A DNA stretch of 64,000 bases from Bathynomus jamesi (taxonomy: Eukaryota; Arthropoda; Malacostraca; Isopoda; Cirolanidae), in assembly GCA_023014485.1 (NCBI GenBank), contig JAJOZX010002360.1, forward strand, positions 463,501 through 527,500, read 5' to 3'. A program made the translations under genes and the position numbers. The notes under the pieces were generated by a model. The model was not told the origin of the DNA. It did no database searches and was given only the letters and a program-made list of their open reading frames with translations. Below are positions 22,021 through 33,528 of the stretch, piece by piece. Positions within the stretch are counted from its first letter, which is position 1. Each line of letters opens with the position of its first letter.

Positions 22021-22900
22021 GAAAAACGAATGAACTAAAAACAAGAGGGAAAACAGTCCCAGGGACCATTAAAAAATTTGTACCTAGGTAGAGCCCATTC
22101 TCCCAACACCGGAAGGGCATTTTTATTAAGGGGACCTGTTTATAAGTACATTTGCACAAATTTAAAACTATCTTCTTGATTTATACATACAGATTCTATT
22201 TTTTTTACATAATTATTACATTTATTATTACATTTATTATTACATTTATTACATTTAATATTGCATTATTATTTATTACAGAAATTATAAATTTATTATT
22301 ACATTGTTGTTTATTATACAGAAATTACAAACTGAAAAACAAATGAAAACAGCGAGAAGAAAACAATCCAGAGACCATTAAGAAATTTGCACCTAGGTTA
22401 GATCCCATTCCCCCGACACCAGAAGGGCATTTTATTAAGGGGTCCTGCTTATAAGTGCATTTGCACAAATTAAAACTATCTTCTTGTTCTATACATACAG
22501 ATTCTATTATTTTGACATAATTACTGCAGTTATTATTGCATTTACATTTTTAACATTTAATTATTATTACCTTTACACGTATTATTACATTTATTTTATT
22601 ACCTTTATTATTATATTTATTGCATTTACATTTATTTCCACATTTATTACTTCTATTATTACATTTACGTTTATTATTCCATTTACATTTTACTGAAAAA
22701 ACGAATGAACCAAAAGCGAGTAAGGAAACAATACAGAGACCTTTAAAAAATTCACACTTAGGTTAGAACCCATTCACCCACTGTTGTAAGGGAGTTTTTG
22801 ACCAAGAATCTCATTAGAGGGTCCAGCTTGTAAGTACCCTCACACAAATTAAAATTATCCACTTGTTCTATCCATACAGATTCTATTATTTTTCATTTGA
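22021..22900 (-). repeat. Three tandem copies of the Penelope 3' region
   Basis: Units begin near 22021, 22339 and 22696 (AAAAACGAATGAAC-type starts). Each continues through CCATTAAAAAATTT, CCCATTC, AAGGG, GCACAAATTAAAA and CATACAGATTCTATT. The units differ in length through expansion of TTATTACATTTA simple sequence. Confidence 0.75.
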
Positions 22901-22917
22901 TATAATTATTGCATTTA

Positions 22918-23112
22918 TAAAGTAACTTACTTGATTCCCAATCTATAGCATGATCATTTTGGCTGGTGTGATAAAACTTTGCATTATTAGTATTACAACT
23001 TCTGAAGGCATATTTGTGTTCTTTAATACAGATTTCAATATTTCTTCCAGTTTCTCATATGTATACTAAATCATAACTTTTACAGGGAATGCTGTAGACA
23101 CAGGCTTGTTCC
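22918..23112 (-). pseudogene. GIY-YIG endonuclease domain, left (minus) copy
   Basis: Mirror of 23117-23398. The minus strand carries the same GTAATACTAATAATGC and TGATCATGCTATAGATTGGG blocks, but with single-base changes around the catalytic YIGETGR region (TTAGTATACATATGAGAAAC), so the copy is damaged. Confidence 0.65.
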
Positions 23113-23116
23113 TGTT

Positions 23117-23398
23117 TTGGCATTCAAATATTTGTCTACCATAAAAGGTAAATTGGTTAGGAATAACTTTGTAAAACAGGAACAAATCTGTGTCTACAGC
23201 ATTCTCTGTAAAAGTTGTGATTTAGTATACATAGGAGAAACTGGAAGAAATATTGAAACTCGTATTAAAGAACACAAATATGCCTTCAGAAGTTGTAATA
23301 CTAATAATGCAATTTTTTATCATGCCAGCCAAAATGATCATGCTATAGATTGGGAATCAAGTAAGTTACTTTATAAATGCAATAATTATGTCAAATGA
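23117..23398 (+). pseudogene. GIY-YIG endonuclease domain of a Penelope-like element
   Basis: An open frame of 93 codons contains LVYIGETGRNIETRIKEH, the GIY-YIG nuclease core with the conserved arginine, preceded by CVYSILCKSC (paired cysteines usual in Penelope endonucleases). FYHASQNDHAIDW follows, the conserved histidine/DW region. This is the C-terminal domain of a Penelope reverse transcriptase-endonuclease, and the RT part is absent because the copy is 5'-truncated at the inversion point. The ATG used here is probably fortuitous. Confidence 0.82.
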
Positions 23399-23866
23399 AA
23401 AATAATAGAATCTGTAAATGGAATAATAAATGTAAATGTAATAATGGAAGTAATAAATGTGGAAATAAATGTAAATGCAATAAATGTAATAATAAAGGTA
23501 ATAAAATAAATGTAATAATAAGTATAAAGGTAATAATAATTAAATGTTAAAAAATGTAAATGCAGTAATTATGTCAAAATAATAGAATCTGTATGTATAG
23601 AACAAGAAGATAGTTTTAAATTTGTGTGAATGTACAGATGTGAATTTCTTAATGGTCCCTGGACTGTTTTCCCCTCTTGTTTTTGGTTCATTCATTTTTC
23701 TGTATCCACCCAAAGAGGATGCCAGTGGGCATTGAAACTGTTGTGGAAATAAACTCTGTCTATTAGAATGGGTTTTTATTATCATATTTTGACCTTCACG
23801 TAGAAAAGTGAAGTTTTTTGCATTAACTAATTTATTTATTCTTTTAACTTTAATTGAAAATTGTCA

Positions 23867-24295
23867 TACCATATATTGGGGTGTATAAGTCTATGGTCCA
23901 GATTAGTCAATCCCCTAACTTTCAATTTCAGATTTAGATTTTAGCCTATTTTGGGTGTTTAAGTCAACCACCAACTTGCCAACATAAAAAAGTAAAACTT
24001 TGTAAAACCTTGTAAAAATTAGTATCAAATCCTTCATAATCATCATCTGACATCATAAGTTCATTATATACATCCTGGAATGCATTTGCAAGTGCTTTGT
24101 CATATGGATCCAATTCAGATGTTGACCAAAAGCGAGCTAATGCAGGACTGAGGACCTATGACAGGTAGACCTGTCTTTAAATACAAGCTAAAGGGAAAGG
24201 TTAATTTTTTTTACTGAGCCTATAATTCAACTCCCTACTTTAGGGGCATAATTTTAAGTTTAAAATATCAACTTATACTCCCCAATAATACGGTA
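23867..24295. mobile_element. 429-bp MITE with TACCRTATTATTGGGG-type ends
   Basis: Left end TACCATATATTGGGGTGTAT and right end ATACTCCCCAATAATACGGTA form an imperfect inverted repeat of about 24 bp. There is no coding content. The ends recall pogo/Tigger-like MITEs, but the superfamily is uncertain. Confidence 0.6.
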
Positions 24296-24691
24296 CCTCA
24301 AAGAGGTCCTGTACACTAAACATAGCAGTCAGTTCTAGTTGGGTTAGTTTACCAAATTCCATTTTACTGGTACTATTTGCCACAATTAATTAGAACTCAT
24401 GAATACTTAATTAATATCTTATACTCACTCTCAACCTTACAATCGGAATATAATGAAACCCTTAATTATAAACTTTTCTTAAACTTCATTCTTTTTGCAA
24501 ATATGTACAAAATAATAAGTTTTAATATTCACACTTGCTTTAATATAAAGCATGTTTAAAAAATAAAAAAGTGAATTAAAAACAATTAGCTACTTAGTTA
24601 AATAAGTTTAATATTAAATCAAAATGTCTTTATCTTTTGAGAATTTCAATTCATTATTCAAAAATAATCATATGTGGACAGGATTTCTGTA

Positions 24692-24875
24692 TACAGCAAT
24701 ACCCCATTGAATGCTCAGGATGTGTTCCTGGAGAAGAGAACTTTCAGCAAATCAGCTTTCAACAGGGCCATTATAATATACTTAAATTATATATTTAAAC
24801 TATATATATATTTTAAAAAATAGAACTATGCCAAGAGCTTAATAGCAAATCAGCTTTCAACAGGGTATTGCTGTA
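24692..24875. mobile_element. 184-bp MITE with TACAGCAATACCC ends
   Basis: TACAGCAATACCCC and GGGTATTGCTGTA are inverted ends with TA as the outermost dinucleotide. AAATCAGCTTTCAACAGGG occurs twice inside. Too short to code. Confidence 0.65.
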
Positions 24876-24880
24876 CTGTA

Positions 24881-25173
24881 GTTAACAAGAGAAGGATTTG
24901 TAAATATATATAGAGAGAAAACTAGTCTCCCAGAGTGAGAGATTGTTTCCTTATGAGTAAAACAGAATCAAAGATTGAAAGAACACGATGCAGTTTTAAA
25001 TAAGTTTTGTTATTTTAAGAGCTTTAACAAAGCATGTAAATTGTGAAAAAATTATAGTGAATTATGAATTCTAGTTTAATGTAATTGTCTTTAAAATTAG
25101 ATCACAAATAATGTATTGATGATCTAATATTAAAGACAATATATATATATTTACAAATCCTTCTCTTGTTAAC
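24881..25173. mobile_element. 293-bp element with about 30-bp terminal inverted repeats
   Basis: GTTAACAAGAGAAGGATTTG at the left and CAAATCCTTCTCTTGTTAAC at the right are a perfect inverted pair that runs inward into TAAATATATATA. No coding content. Confidence 0.75.
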
Positions 25174-26155
25174 TATCTGCATTTCCTACAGAGTTACCAG
25201 TTTCTTATTTATTTTACATTTATTTGGTTTCCAGTTACAAATAGCTTAAGTTCTTTAATTGCTTAATATAATTCTTATTAAAATTAATGTAGTGTATCTT
25301 AATTATTTTACTTAATATAATTAGTTATATTCTGTTACTTCTTGGTTATGTTATTATTCATTCCTACTTCAGTATCCCTTAATTCGTATTAGGAATCTAA
25401 CATCACTCCAGGTTGGCCATGCATGAAAAGACATCATTTTGGTTTAAAACCAAAGGATGACCTAAGGCTGAAAATAAACTCATTACTGGTTGGACTCTTA
25501 TCAATTTGAATGTTACTTACTTCCAACATAATCACGTTCTGTGTTAATTGGGTTTTGGCTTAAGCCTGCTTTATTTGCTGATTTTTAAACCCTACTTATA
25601 GTTTATAAAACAACCTAGGTCTCTAAATCCATTCATACTGTCAATTTCTAAGCAAGGTACTTGAGGTAAATACTTTTATAGAATTAGGGAAGACTTTTTA
25701 GCAATAGGCCTACCTTAATTGGTGATCAGTCTTTATGAGCATTACAAGGTGACTACAAACAACTTTAAATTTCAGGAAAATGTATCACTTATAACATTTA
25801 TTGGCTGTATGAATCCAGAGTTATGTATATTTTCTCTAAAGTGTTTTCAGTCCCTAGTTTTTAAACCAATGTGATAGTTTTAAAAATAGTCAAAGAATGA
25901 AGTATAAGTGGATACTATTAATACGCAGTTCTAGAAGTTGCATTTATTGAAGAATTTTTAATGTACAGTACAGATTTTGGCAATTTTATTATTATAAATT
26001 AATAATTAAAAGAGTTTGAAAATATTCACATTTTGAGTCCAGAAATTTATCTTGCTGTATAGTAAGAGGAGTCAAGTTTTGTGTATTATATATATAATCT
26101 ATGCAGTAGCATGTGAAAAAAAAAAAATATATATATATATACAGTATATATATAT
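25174..26155. other. Intron sequence, nothing recognised
   Basis: About 1 kb of AT-rich intron in the 6.9-kb intron. No coherent frame, inverted repeat or RNA gene was seen, apart from a short (TA)n at the 3' edge. Confidence 0.5.
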
Positions 26156-26935
26156 GAGGGGTTGCTCGTCTTAAAGTACCTAAGTGCCACCACAGGCGAA
26201 AACATGTTTTTGATGGATATCACTATTTTTACCCTTCCTCTATCGCGTGGTTTGGGTTATAATGACCTTACAACACGAAGTATGGTTGAAAACCTTATGA
26301 AGCAAACTACTATTTTCACCTCTATCGCCAGCTGGGCTCTGCCACCCAGATGTGATGCGCTCTTAAGGCCCCAATATCCCGTTCAACTGGTGGGAGGTGA
26401 TGGGGGTGGGAACAGCAGGAGGAGCACAAGCCAATGAAAACATGGCAGTCATGCCACTCTGCTTTCTGATTGGCCACCCGCTTCATGCACCAAGAGGGAC
26501 ACAACACAAACATCCCACCAGTACCTTAAGACTCGCATTGCTGTTAGCAGGCACCCTGTGTTCATGCTCATATTGCGTGGATTATTCCATTCACCTGGCT
26601 TCTAACTATTATCAACGTGTGCAGCAATGTCTCACCATGCTAGTGATAGTGATGAAAAATCAGTGGAATCATTCTGTGCCAGAAATCGCACCCAAAGTTT
26701 GGCATAATAAGAAAATCAAAAAATTAAGAAAAATATATATAAAATATGAAAATCTATTCCCAAAACTCATCAACATCTTCATTAGCATACTTAGAACAAC
26801 TCTAATTTAGCCAAAAATGAACGTTCTAGCTCAATTAATAACAAATACTATTGCCAGAATATTGCTGAACTTTGGAGGTGATTTCTGGCAAATTTTAATT
26901 TTGGCGCTTAGGTACATTAAGACATGGGACCCCTC
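26156..26935. mobile_element. 780-bp element with about 34-bp terminal inverted repeats in (TA)n
   Basis: GAGGGGTTGCTCGTCTTAAA at the left and TTAAGACATGGGACCCCTC at the right pair imperfectly and extend inward through GTACCTAAGTGCC. Both flanks are TA repeats. Internal frames of 91 and 137 codons (26162, 26397) have no recognisable domain. Superfamily unknown. Confidence 0.65.
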
Positions 26936-27171
26936 ATTATATATATATACACTATGAGTATATTGAAAGCTGATTGACTATTTGAGGATTCTAGTTGTAG
27001 GGTGTATCAATCACCTAGTTAGGAATAGAGATTCCACATTTATGGACTTTAATTTAATAAGAGTTAAGAGAACTGACTGTAGATAAAGATTTTCCCAAAT
27101 ATACAATATGTTTTTAGTATTCTGAAATGACAATGGACACAAGTTTAATTAATCTCTCTCTTTCTTTGCAG

Positions 27172-27339
27172 GTTATGAGGTTAAAGGCTTAGAAAATTTA
27201 CCTCAACATGGTGGAGGAATTGTAGTTTATTATCATGGGGCACTCCCAATTGATGTTTATTATTTAACATCAAGAATTATCCTGAGAAGAGGTCGTCTCC
27301 TTCGGAGTATAGGAGACAAGTTCTTAGCAAAAATTCCTG
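27172..27339 (+). CDS. TMEM68: TMEM68-like exon 3: acyltransferase catalytic motif
   Basis: Acceptor TTTCTTTGCAG, donor GTATGT. GT completes the glycine begun in exon 2, giving GYEVKGLENLP, then GGGIVVYYHGALPIDVYYL. The HGALPID block is the histidine/aspartate active-site motif of TMEM68-type acyltransferases and lines up without gaps with the vertebrate HGAIPID. The exon has 55 full codons and ends FLAKIP plus G, which continues as KIPG in exon 4. It is the most conserved part of the gene. Confidence 0.93.
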
Positions 27340-27802
27340 GTATGTTGATCTAGTCTCATACTATAAAATGGTTGTAATAAAAACTTAATTTTTATCATTA
27401 TTGTGCAGAGTTTAGGAATTCTTTTAATGTAGCACTCAAACACTGCTTTTGTGGATGATTTCACAATATTATTTGGTGTCTTACATTTCCAGAGTGTTCA
27501 ACCAAAGATGATGATATTCATGCTTTTAGAAATTAACTATATACAGGGTACTTCAAAAAAATTTTACCACTTACATGGCTCTATGTCATTGCTTACCACT
27601 TAGTTTTTTTTTTTGAAGGGGGCGGGGGATGTAAGTATTTGTGTGTTTATTTGCTTGTATTTTAATAATGTCATTTTTTTCAGGGATTGTATGAGTGATT
27701 AATGAGTGAACCCACATTCAGTGGAAATGGATACAAGGTTTACATTAGAGCAATGTACCATTTTATGGTTTATATCCTGCCAATAACGCTTATCATTATC
27801 AT

Positions 27803-27871
<69 letters not shown>

Positions 27872-28329
27872 CATAATGGCCTATACTGTTGGAACACCAT
27901 ACTATGTATTTGCATGACCATTTTACATCATGATACCATTTCTTTAAAAAACTATCATCTAATTCCATCATAGCCAATTACACCTTATTGTAGGTAGTCT
28001 TCTCTAATATCAGGGTGTACCAATGTAAAAAATCTAGACTTTTCAGGGATTTTGAGTTGTAAGCATTGAAATCATGAGGTATACTCCTTGAAGGAGGATT
28101 CTCAGTTAAGGAAAATTAGAATTTTGGTTCTCTTATCAAAGCTCGAATTATGCCTGAATTATGAACTAGATTTTCCACTTATTAAAACGGAAATTTCCTC
28201 TTGTTAAAATGAACAATTACTAGGAGGCCAAATAGTACAAAAAGGCAGAGTTGGTTTTCATTATTGAAAAGACAGGAGAATAGATAGTGGTTGTTATTGC
28301 GATCACTACTGTTGTATAAAGGCTAATTA
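27340..28329. other. Start of the 29-kb intron, with a (TA)n tract at 27805-27867
   Basis: No gene is visible. ACAGGGTACTTCAAAAAAAT at 27545 looks like the end of a mariner-type element, but no opposite end was found. The (TA)n tract is about 60 bp. Confidence 0.5.
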
Positions 28330-31262
28330 ATGTTGCCTTTAGTGCACACCAGGCAAAACATTACAAACACAATCCAAGCAGATAACATGATAGAAATACA
28401 GACAGTTAACATTAAAACACGTGCAAAACACAACACCACACTCATCAACATTTATATCCCACCAGATAGTTCACCTCAGGTGCCAGCCAATTACAGTCCA
28501 CAGTTACACAATCTGGCCTCTCTCACTAATGTCATCTTAGGAGGAGACTTCAACACTAAAGACACTAGTTAGTACCTGCACAACCAAAGCAACACCAGAG
28601 GCGCCACCATAGCCACACAACTAAACAGCCTCTAAATTCTTAACAATGCAGAAGAACATACACACATACCACATCAAGCAGGATACTCAAACTCCTCCCC
28701 AGACATAACGTTCTGTTCCCCCTCACTAGCAACACACACACACTGGAGAACAGAAAAACAACTGTCGTCGGACCACCTGCCCATCATCATTACAACACAT
28801 TCTACACTCTACCCCAACAGCCTTAGGCACACTTACAGAAATTACAAAAAGCTAATTGGGAACAGTTCAAAATACAGACTGAGGAACAATTCACCACATT
28901 AAACAGCACACCCATCATAAACATCAATACAACACTCAAGACATTTAATCAGATCATCAATAATGCAAACAAATACATACCCAAGGGCAACATTAGGAAA
29001 TACAACCCAAATTACACTAGAGAAATAGCCCACCTCATAAGGCAACGTAACAACCTCAAAACATAGCACACAAACACCACACAGAAGTCATAAAACAGCA
29101 GATACAGCAGCTCAACACAGAAATAAACAACAAACTCAAAGAAAAACAAACATCAACATTTAGGAAAGTCATAACACTAAACCACTCCACAGATACATCC
29201 AGGCTATACAAGACTATAAACAGCATTACCCACTCTAACAGCGGCATTCACACCTCACACGCGACTATCTGTCGCAGCCAAAATAATATCCCAACATACA
29301 CAAAACAAGTTAACATTCTAGTTAATCACTACGCAAAGATAAGTCACTTAAACAGAGACAACAACCAGAAACTCGCAGACAGACAAACAGCCAGACACAA
29401 GAAAACCTACAGACTCGACACGACCATTACACCCTTCAATACTGACCAGACCACCAAGATCATCAAAAACATTAAGAATTCGAAGGCTGCTGGACCAAAC
29501 AACATATCTAACATACATCTTAAATACTTGGGCGCACAGGGAATACTAGCCCTCACAAACATCAGCACATATTCATACCAACACTGTATTATTCCTGACA
29601 TATGGAAACAAGGTAAAATTATTACACTACTCAAACCAAACAAAAATCCAACAGAACCAGCTTCCTATAGACCCATTACTTTACTATGCACACTTTCCAA
29701 AGTAACAGAAAGACTAAGCTTACATATCACTAACCGACACATTCCACTATCGCCCTCAACATGGATTCAGACCTCACCACTCAACCACGACATTACTCAC
29801 TAACCTCACGCAGCACATCATAGATGTCATCAACTCCAGACAACCACTTAACGTACACTATTAGCAACAAGACATTAGTAAAGCATTTGATGCTATCCCA
29901 CGCTTCCCTCTCATAAGCAAAATACTCAACACAAACATGCACAAAACTCCAAAGGTGGCTGAGCAACTATCTTTCAGGAAGATACACATCACATTTAATG
30001 GCAAGTCATCCAAAAACAACCTTTTTCCGAATGGGGTCCCTCAAAGCTCTGTTCTCTCACCAACACTGTTCAACTTATACATGCATGGCATTCCAACACC
30101 CATAGATAACAAGCTTACCTTATCATCGTATGCAGATGACATCACTCTAACATCCACCTACAACAACATCAACACCGCTACAAATAACCTACGAACATAC
30201 ATAAACAGTATACAAGACTGGTTTACACACAATAGACTCAAAGTAGCACCCACAAAATCAACCATCACCTTGCTAACAAGCAAGACAAAAGAACACCAGG
30301 TAACTCCACAGATTACACTAAACAACACCAACATTCCACACACTCGCAGGACCAAAATACTTGGGGTCACATACAACACATCATTATCTTTTGCAAACAA
30401 CATTCAGGACATTAAAAACAAATGTACGCCAAGACTTAACACGCTTAGGGTACTAACAGGCACAAATTTTTCGACACCAGCAGGAAACAACACTCATATA
30501 CAAACAATATATTCGCTCAGTTATGGACTATGCTAGCCCATGCTGGGCACCCATTATCTCAAACACACACACAAACACCTTACAGACAATACAAAACAAC
30601 GCACTTCGTATCATTACAGGATGTACTCAAATACCACCAATAGAACACCTGCACACAGAAACGAAAATACTGAAAGTTGGGGAACATTTAGACATGAGGG
30701 GAACACAATTCATGGCAGCAGCGACAACTAACCCACAACACCCTTGCCACTACATGTACAATCATACACCGACACCTCGCACCATTAAGGTAACACCAGA
30801 GACATTGTAACCAAATACTCCATTCCATACCACACCCCACAGACATCACACAGTACAGAAAACACATACACACACACCTGACCCACAAAGCACTGACACG
30901 ACTCGGTCCGAATGCGGTCATAGGTGCGAAGCCGCCACCCATTAACAGGTCAGAGATCAGCCTGAGCAGATCGGATCGAGTTAACTTAGCACGATTCCGA
31001 TGTGGACATCACCCCAACTTACGGACATATAAACACAGACTAGACAACTCCACAGACGACACCTGCCACCTGTGCGCAACACACAAACAATTGAACACAT
31101 TATGACAGACTGTACTGCTCTAGCACAACATAGAACACAACACAACATCACTAGTGCGCTGAACCTCTGGTCCACTCCGGAGAGGGCGATCGGTTACCTG
31201 CGTGCCGCCAGCTTGCTCGATCAGGGTGGGCTGATCGGCTAACCAACAACAACAACAACATC
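28330..31262 (+). mobile_element. 5'-truncated A+C-rich non-LTR retrotransposon, degraded
   Basis: Starts inside an AP-type endonuclease (INIYIPPDSS, then GGDFNTKDTS near 28545; SSDHLPI near 28770). It continues through the fingers of the reverse transcriptase (SKAAGPNNIS; EPASYRPITLLCTLSK at 29656-29705), a stop near 29860, then FDAIPRFPLI, NGVPQSSVLSPTLFNLYM and SYADDITL (catalytic YADD near 30128). Thumb sequences continue to 30810 and a CHLCATH knuckle is near 31064. It ends in an ACAACAACA tail at 31243-31260. Frames change several times. The plus strand is strongly A+C-rich, unlike surrounding DNA. It fits a jockey/CR1-type LINE group, but the exact clade is uncertain. Confidence 0.82.
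29937..30536 (+). pseudogene. Reverse transcriptase core of the A+C-rich LINE
   Basis: The longest surviving open piece (199 codons). It holds motif 4 (GVPQSSVLSPTLFNLYMHG), the catalytic motif SYADDITLTST, and thumb residues with TKILGVTYN. It lacks the upstream fingers, which lie in other frames from 29440 to 29930, and is followed in another frame (30523-30810) by MDYASPCWAPIIS and LRIITGCTQ, typical of the LINE thumb. Non-functional because of the breaks. Confidence 0.85.
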
Positions 31263-31280
31263 CTATAAACGTTCACTGTC

Positions 31281-31293
31281 ATATATATAATTA

Positions 31294-31345
<52 letters not shown>

Positions 31346-31348
31346 TAT
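31281..31348. repeat. (TA)n microsatellite
   Basis: About 65 bp of imperfect TA repeats between the LINE tail and a mariner end. Confidence 0.9.
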
Positions 31349-31736
31349 GGTGTCCCGTAAGTCTGGAACCATAGGGCGAAATGATAAAAACGGCAATAAA
31401 AACGCCGAAGAGACTTTTGGGGATTATTTGTGAAATGAGCGAGGATGGTAGCGGCTGTGTCATCGTCGGTGGATGTCCTCGGAGGTCCACTGCGTGGTTT
31501 ATCTCCTATGGATCCCGTTTCCCTGAACTTTGCTACAAGTTTGCCGACACAGCTGCGTGTTATCGGCGCGCGGTCCGGATGCAATCTGTTAAATTCCTCA
31601 GACTCCGATTTCCTACGAGCAGAATTACCCGGAGGCGTTCGTCCTTACTCAAAGATATCATGGGCACTCGCGTAAACGGAAAAGACATGAATTACTTATT
31701 TTACCCTATAGTTCCAGACTTACGGGACACACTGTA
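31347..31736 (-). mobile_element. Deleted mariner, GTGTCCCGTAAGTCTGG ends, keeps N-terminus
   Basis: Left end GGTGTCCCGTAAGTCTGGA, right end TCCAGACTTACGGGACAC, in a TA context. The minus strand (about 31584-31420) encodes VGKLVAKFRETGSIGDKPRS, the helix-turn-helix and GRPR-like part of a mariner transposase, then runs into the right end. The catalytic part is gone. Its ends match the element at 33090-33483 and resemble those of the DD41D copy at 62411-63168. Confidence 0.82.
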
Positions 31737-32116
31737 TATATAAAATGTGCGCGCGAAACGTCGCTGTTTGTCGTAATATTTCATTATCCTGTAACATTGT
31801 AACAGACCCCTTTAATACCAAATACTTCGAGACTAACGAGACTCATGAGAAGCAGTTAATTAAAATAATTAAAACGAGGTAGTAAAAAGAATAATGGTAC
31901 ATTACTTAATAAAAATTATAAAAAATTTTAAAAAACTAAAATTGATATAAAATGCAGAGAGAGAAAATATTATCTCGTATTATATAAACCACCGTAATCA
32001 GTGGTATAAATTAAAAACTTAAAAAACGTAAACAATAAAAGAACCTTTTGAAAAATTAAAAGAGTAAAAACATTGAAATAAAGGAATGAAATGAAAATAA
32101 AATAGAACATATTACC
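31737..32116. other. AT-rich intron sequence, nothing recognised
   Basis: No frame, repeat or RNA gene can be supported here. Confidence 0.5.
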
Positions 32117-32300
32117 TTGCCAACACCAGTAGCTCAGTGGACAACACTACTTCTGTGTAAGCAAAATAGAGACACTGAGGTGGGGGTTTCAGCTCCCAGT
32201 GATGTGGATAATAATAATAATAATTCGGGGGTTAGCACGATGTGCCCCACTAGTTGGCCTGACTGCCTCCTAGTTATTGGTCCTCTTCACGATTATTATT
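32117..32300 (+). mobile_element. Degraded tRNA-derived SINE
   Basis: AGTAGCTCAGTGGACAAC resembles an A box, and GGGGTTTCAGCTCCC 51 bases further resembles a mutated B box. A (TAA)n run and an unrelated tail follow. Confidence 0.5.
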
Positions 32301-32331
32301 AAAATAATCCTAAAATGTTATGATAGAGTAG

Positions 32332-32362
<31 letters not shown>

Positions 32363-32366
<4 letters not shown>

Positions 32367-33075
32367 TAGAAACGACATAAGTGTTAAGGAACGTTTCTGC
32401 ACACGAGGAGGAGAGATAACGAATAATGAAAAATGAGGCGAACCGCCCAGGAATCGAACCCAGGGCCTTCCAATTGCCGGTTGGACGCTCTACCATTATG
32501 CTACGGACCTCACTCAATCATAAATCGAATTCTCCCACATAGGGCAGAAACCAATGCCCTGAGAGGGCACCCTCGCAAATCGTGAATATGCGCATATAAC
32601 TGCAATGACCGCGCAGTATATAAATAATAGAAACGACATAAGTGTTAAGGAACGTTTCTGCACACGAGGAGGAGAGATAACGAATAATGAAAAATGAGGC
32701 GAACCGCCCAGAATCGAACCCAGGGCCTTCCAATTGCCGGTTGGACGCTCTACCATTATGCTACGGACCTCACTCAATCACAAATCGAAATCTCCCACAT
32801 TGCAGTTATATGCGCATATTCACGATTTGCGAGGGTGCCCTCTCAGGGCATTGGTTTCTGCCCTATGTGGGAGAATTTCGATTTGTGATTGAGTGAGGTC
32901 CGTAGCATAATGGTAGAGCGTCCAACCGGCAATTGGAAGGCCCTGGGTTCGATTCCTGGGCGGTTCGCCTCATTTTTCATTATTCGTTATCTCCTCCTCG
33001 TGTGCAGAAACGTTCCTTAACACTTATGTCGTTTCTATTCATTTATATACTGCGCGGTCATTGCAGTTATATGCA
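32363..33075. mobile_element. Cluster of three tRNA-derived SINE copies, one inverted
   Basis: Two minus-oriented copies (tRNA-like parts 32437-32511 and 32703-32777) and one plus-oriented copy (32888-32968) share a head reading GGTCCGTAGCATAATGGTAG (A box) and GGGTTCGATTCCTGG (B box), with CCAACCGGCAATTGGAAGG at the anticodon-arm position. All share the tail TTATCTCCTCCTCGTGTGC and ACACTTATGTCGTTTCTATT. Copies 2 and 3 form a near-perfect inverted repeat centred near 32800. The acceptor stem does not pair, so these are SINEs and not tRNA genes. Confidence 0.75.
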
Positions 33076-33089
33076 TATATATATATATA

Positions 33090-33481
33090 TACAGGGTGTC
33101 CCGTAAGTCTGGACCCATAGGGAAAAATAATAAAATTACAAAATAGTCCAAAAATTTATTTATAATATATTTTTTTATTATTTTTATTATTTTTTTATTA
33201 TGATCTTACTCCTCTGGAGTTTTATTTGTGGGGCCACTTGAAAGCCAAAGTGTACGAGGTCAAACTTCAGAACATTTTCCACCTTAAAGCACGCGTTGTG
33301 GAGGCGTGTCAAGAAATTTCTGCGACTGTGATTCAGAAAGTGCTGTCGCAGTGGAGATTGCGTCTTCAACTATGTGTGCGACACAACGGCGGACACTTTG
33401 AACAGATTATGTAATAAATTTTTGGACTATTTTGTAATTTTATTATTTTTCCCTATGGGTCCAGACTTACGGGACACCCTG

Positions 33482-33483
<2 letters not shown>
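33090..33483 (+). mobile_element. Deleted mariner, GTGTCCCGTAAGTCTGG ends, keeps C-terminus
   Basis: Starts TACAGGGTGTCCCGTAAGTC and ends with the perfect inverse GACTTACGGGACACCCTGTA. The plus strand reads DLTPLEFYLWGHLKAK (near 33204-33250) and ends LQLCVRHNGGHFEQIM with a stop near 33412, the C-terminus of a mariner transposase including the third catalytic Asp region. The first two thirds are deleted. It complements the neighbour at 31347, which kept the N-terminus. Confidence 0.87.

Positions 33484-33495
<12 letters not shown>

Positions 33496-33528
<33 letters not shown>

Larger units (their letters stand above)
21938..23785. mobile_element. Foldback Penelope-like element (two opposed 3' copies)
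   Basis: GATAATAAAAACCCACTCTA at the left end mirrors GAATGGGTTTTTATTATC at the right. Two 3' parts of a Penelope-like element meet head to head near 23115: the left copy reads leftward, the right copy rightward. Each begins in the GIY-YIG endonuclease domain and continues into a common 3' untranslated region ending GACAGAGTTTATTTCCACAA or its inverse. The left arm is longer because its 3' region is tandemly triplicated (22021-22900). Inverted partial copies are a known feature of Penelope elements. The reverse transcriptase is missing from both arms. Confidence 0.8.

Noticed and set aside
22152..22696. Hydrophobic frames that look like membrane proteins
   Set aside because: They are translations of TTATTACATTTA simple sequence in the Penelope 3' region.
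26397..26810. 137-codon plus-strand frame inside the element at 26156-26935
   Set aside because: No domain, and a shadow frame overlaps; not enough to call a gene.
32437..32511. tRNA gene
   Set aside because: A and B boxes are clear, but the acceptor stem does not pair and the unit is repeated with a common tail, so it is a SINE.
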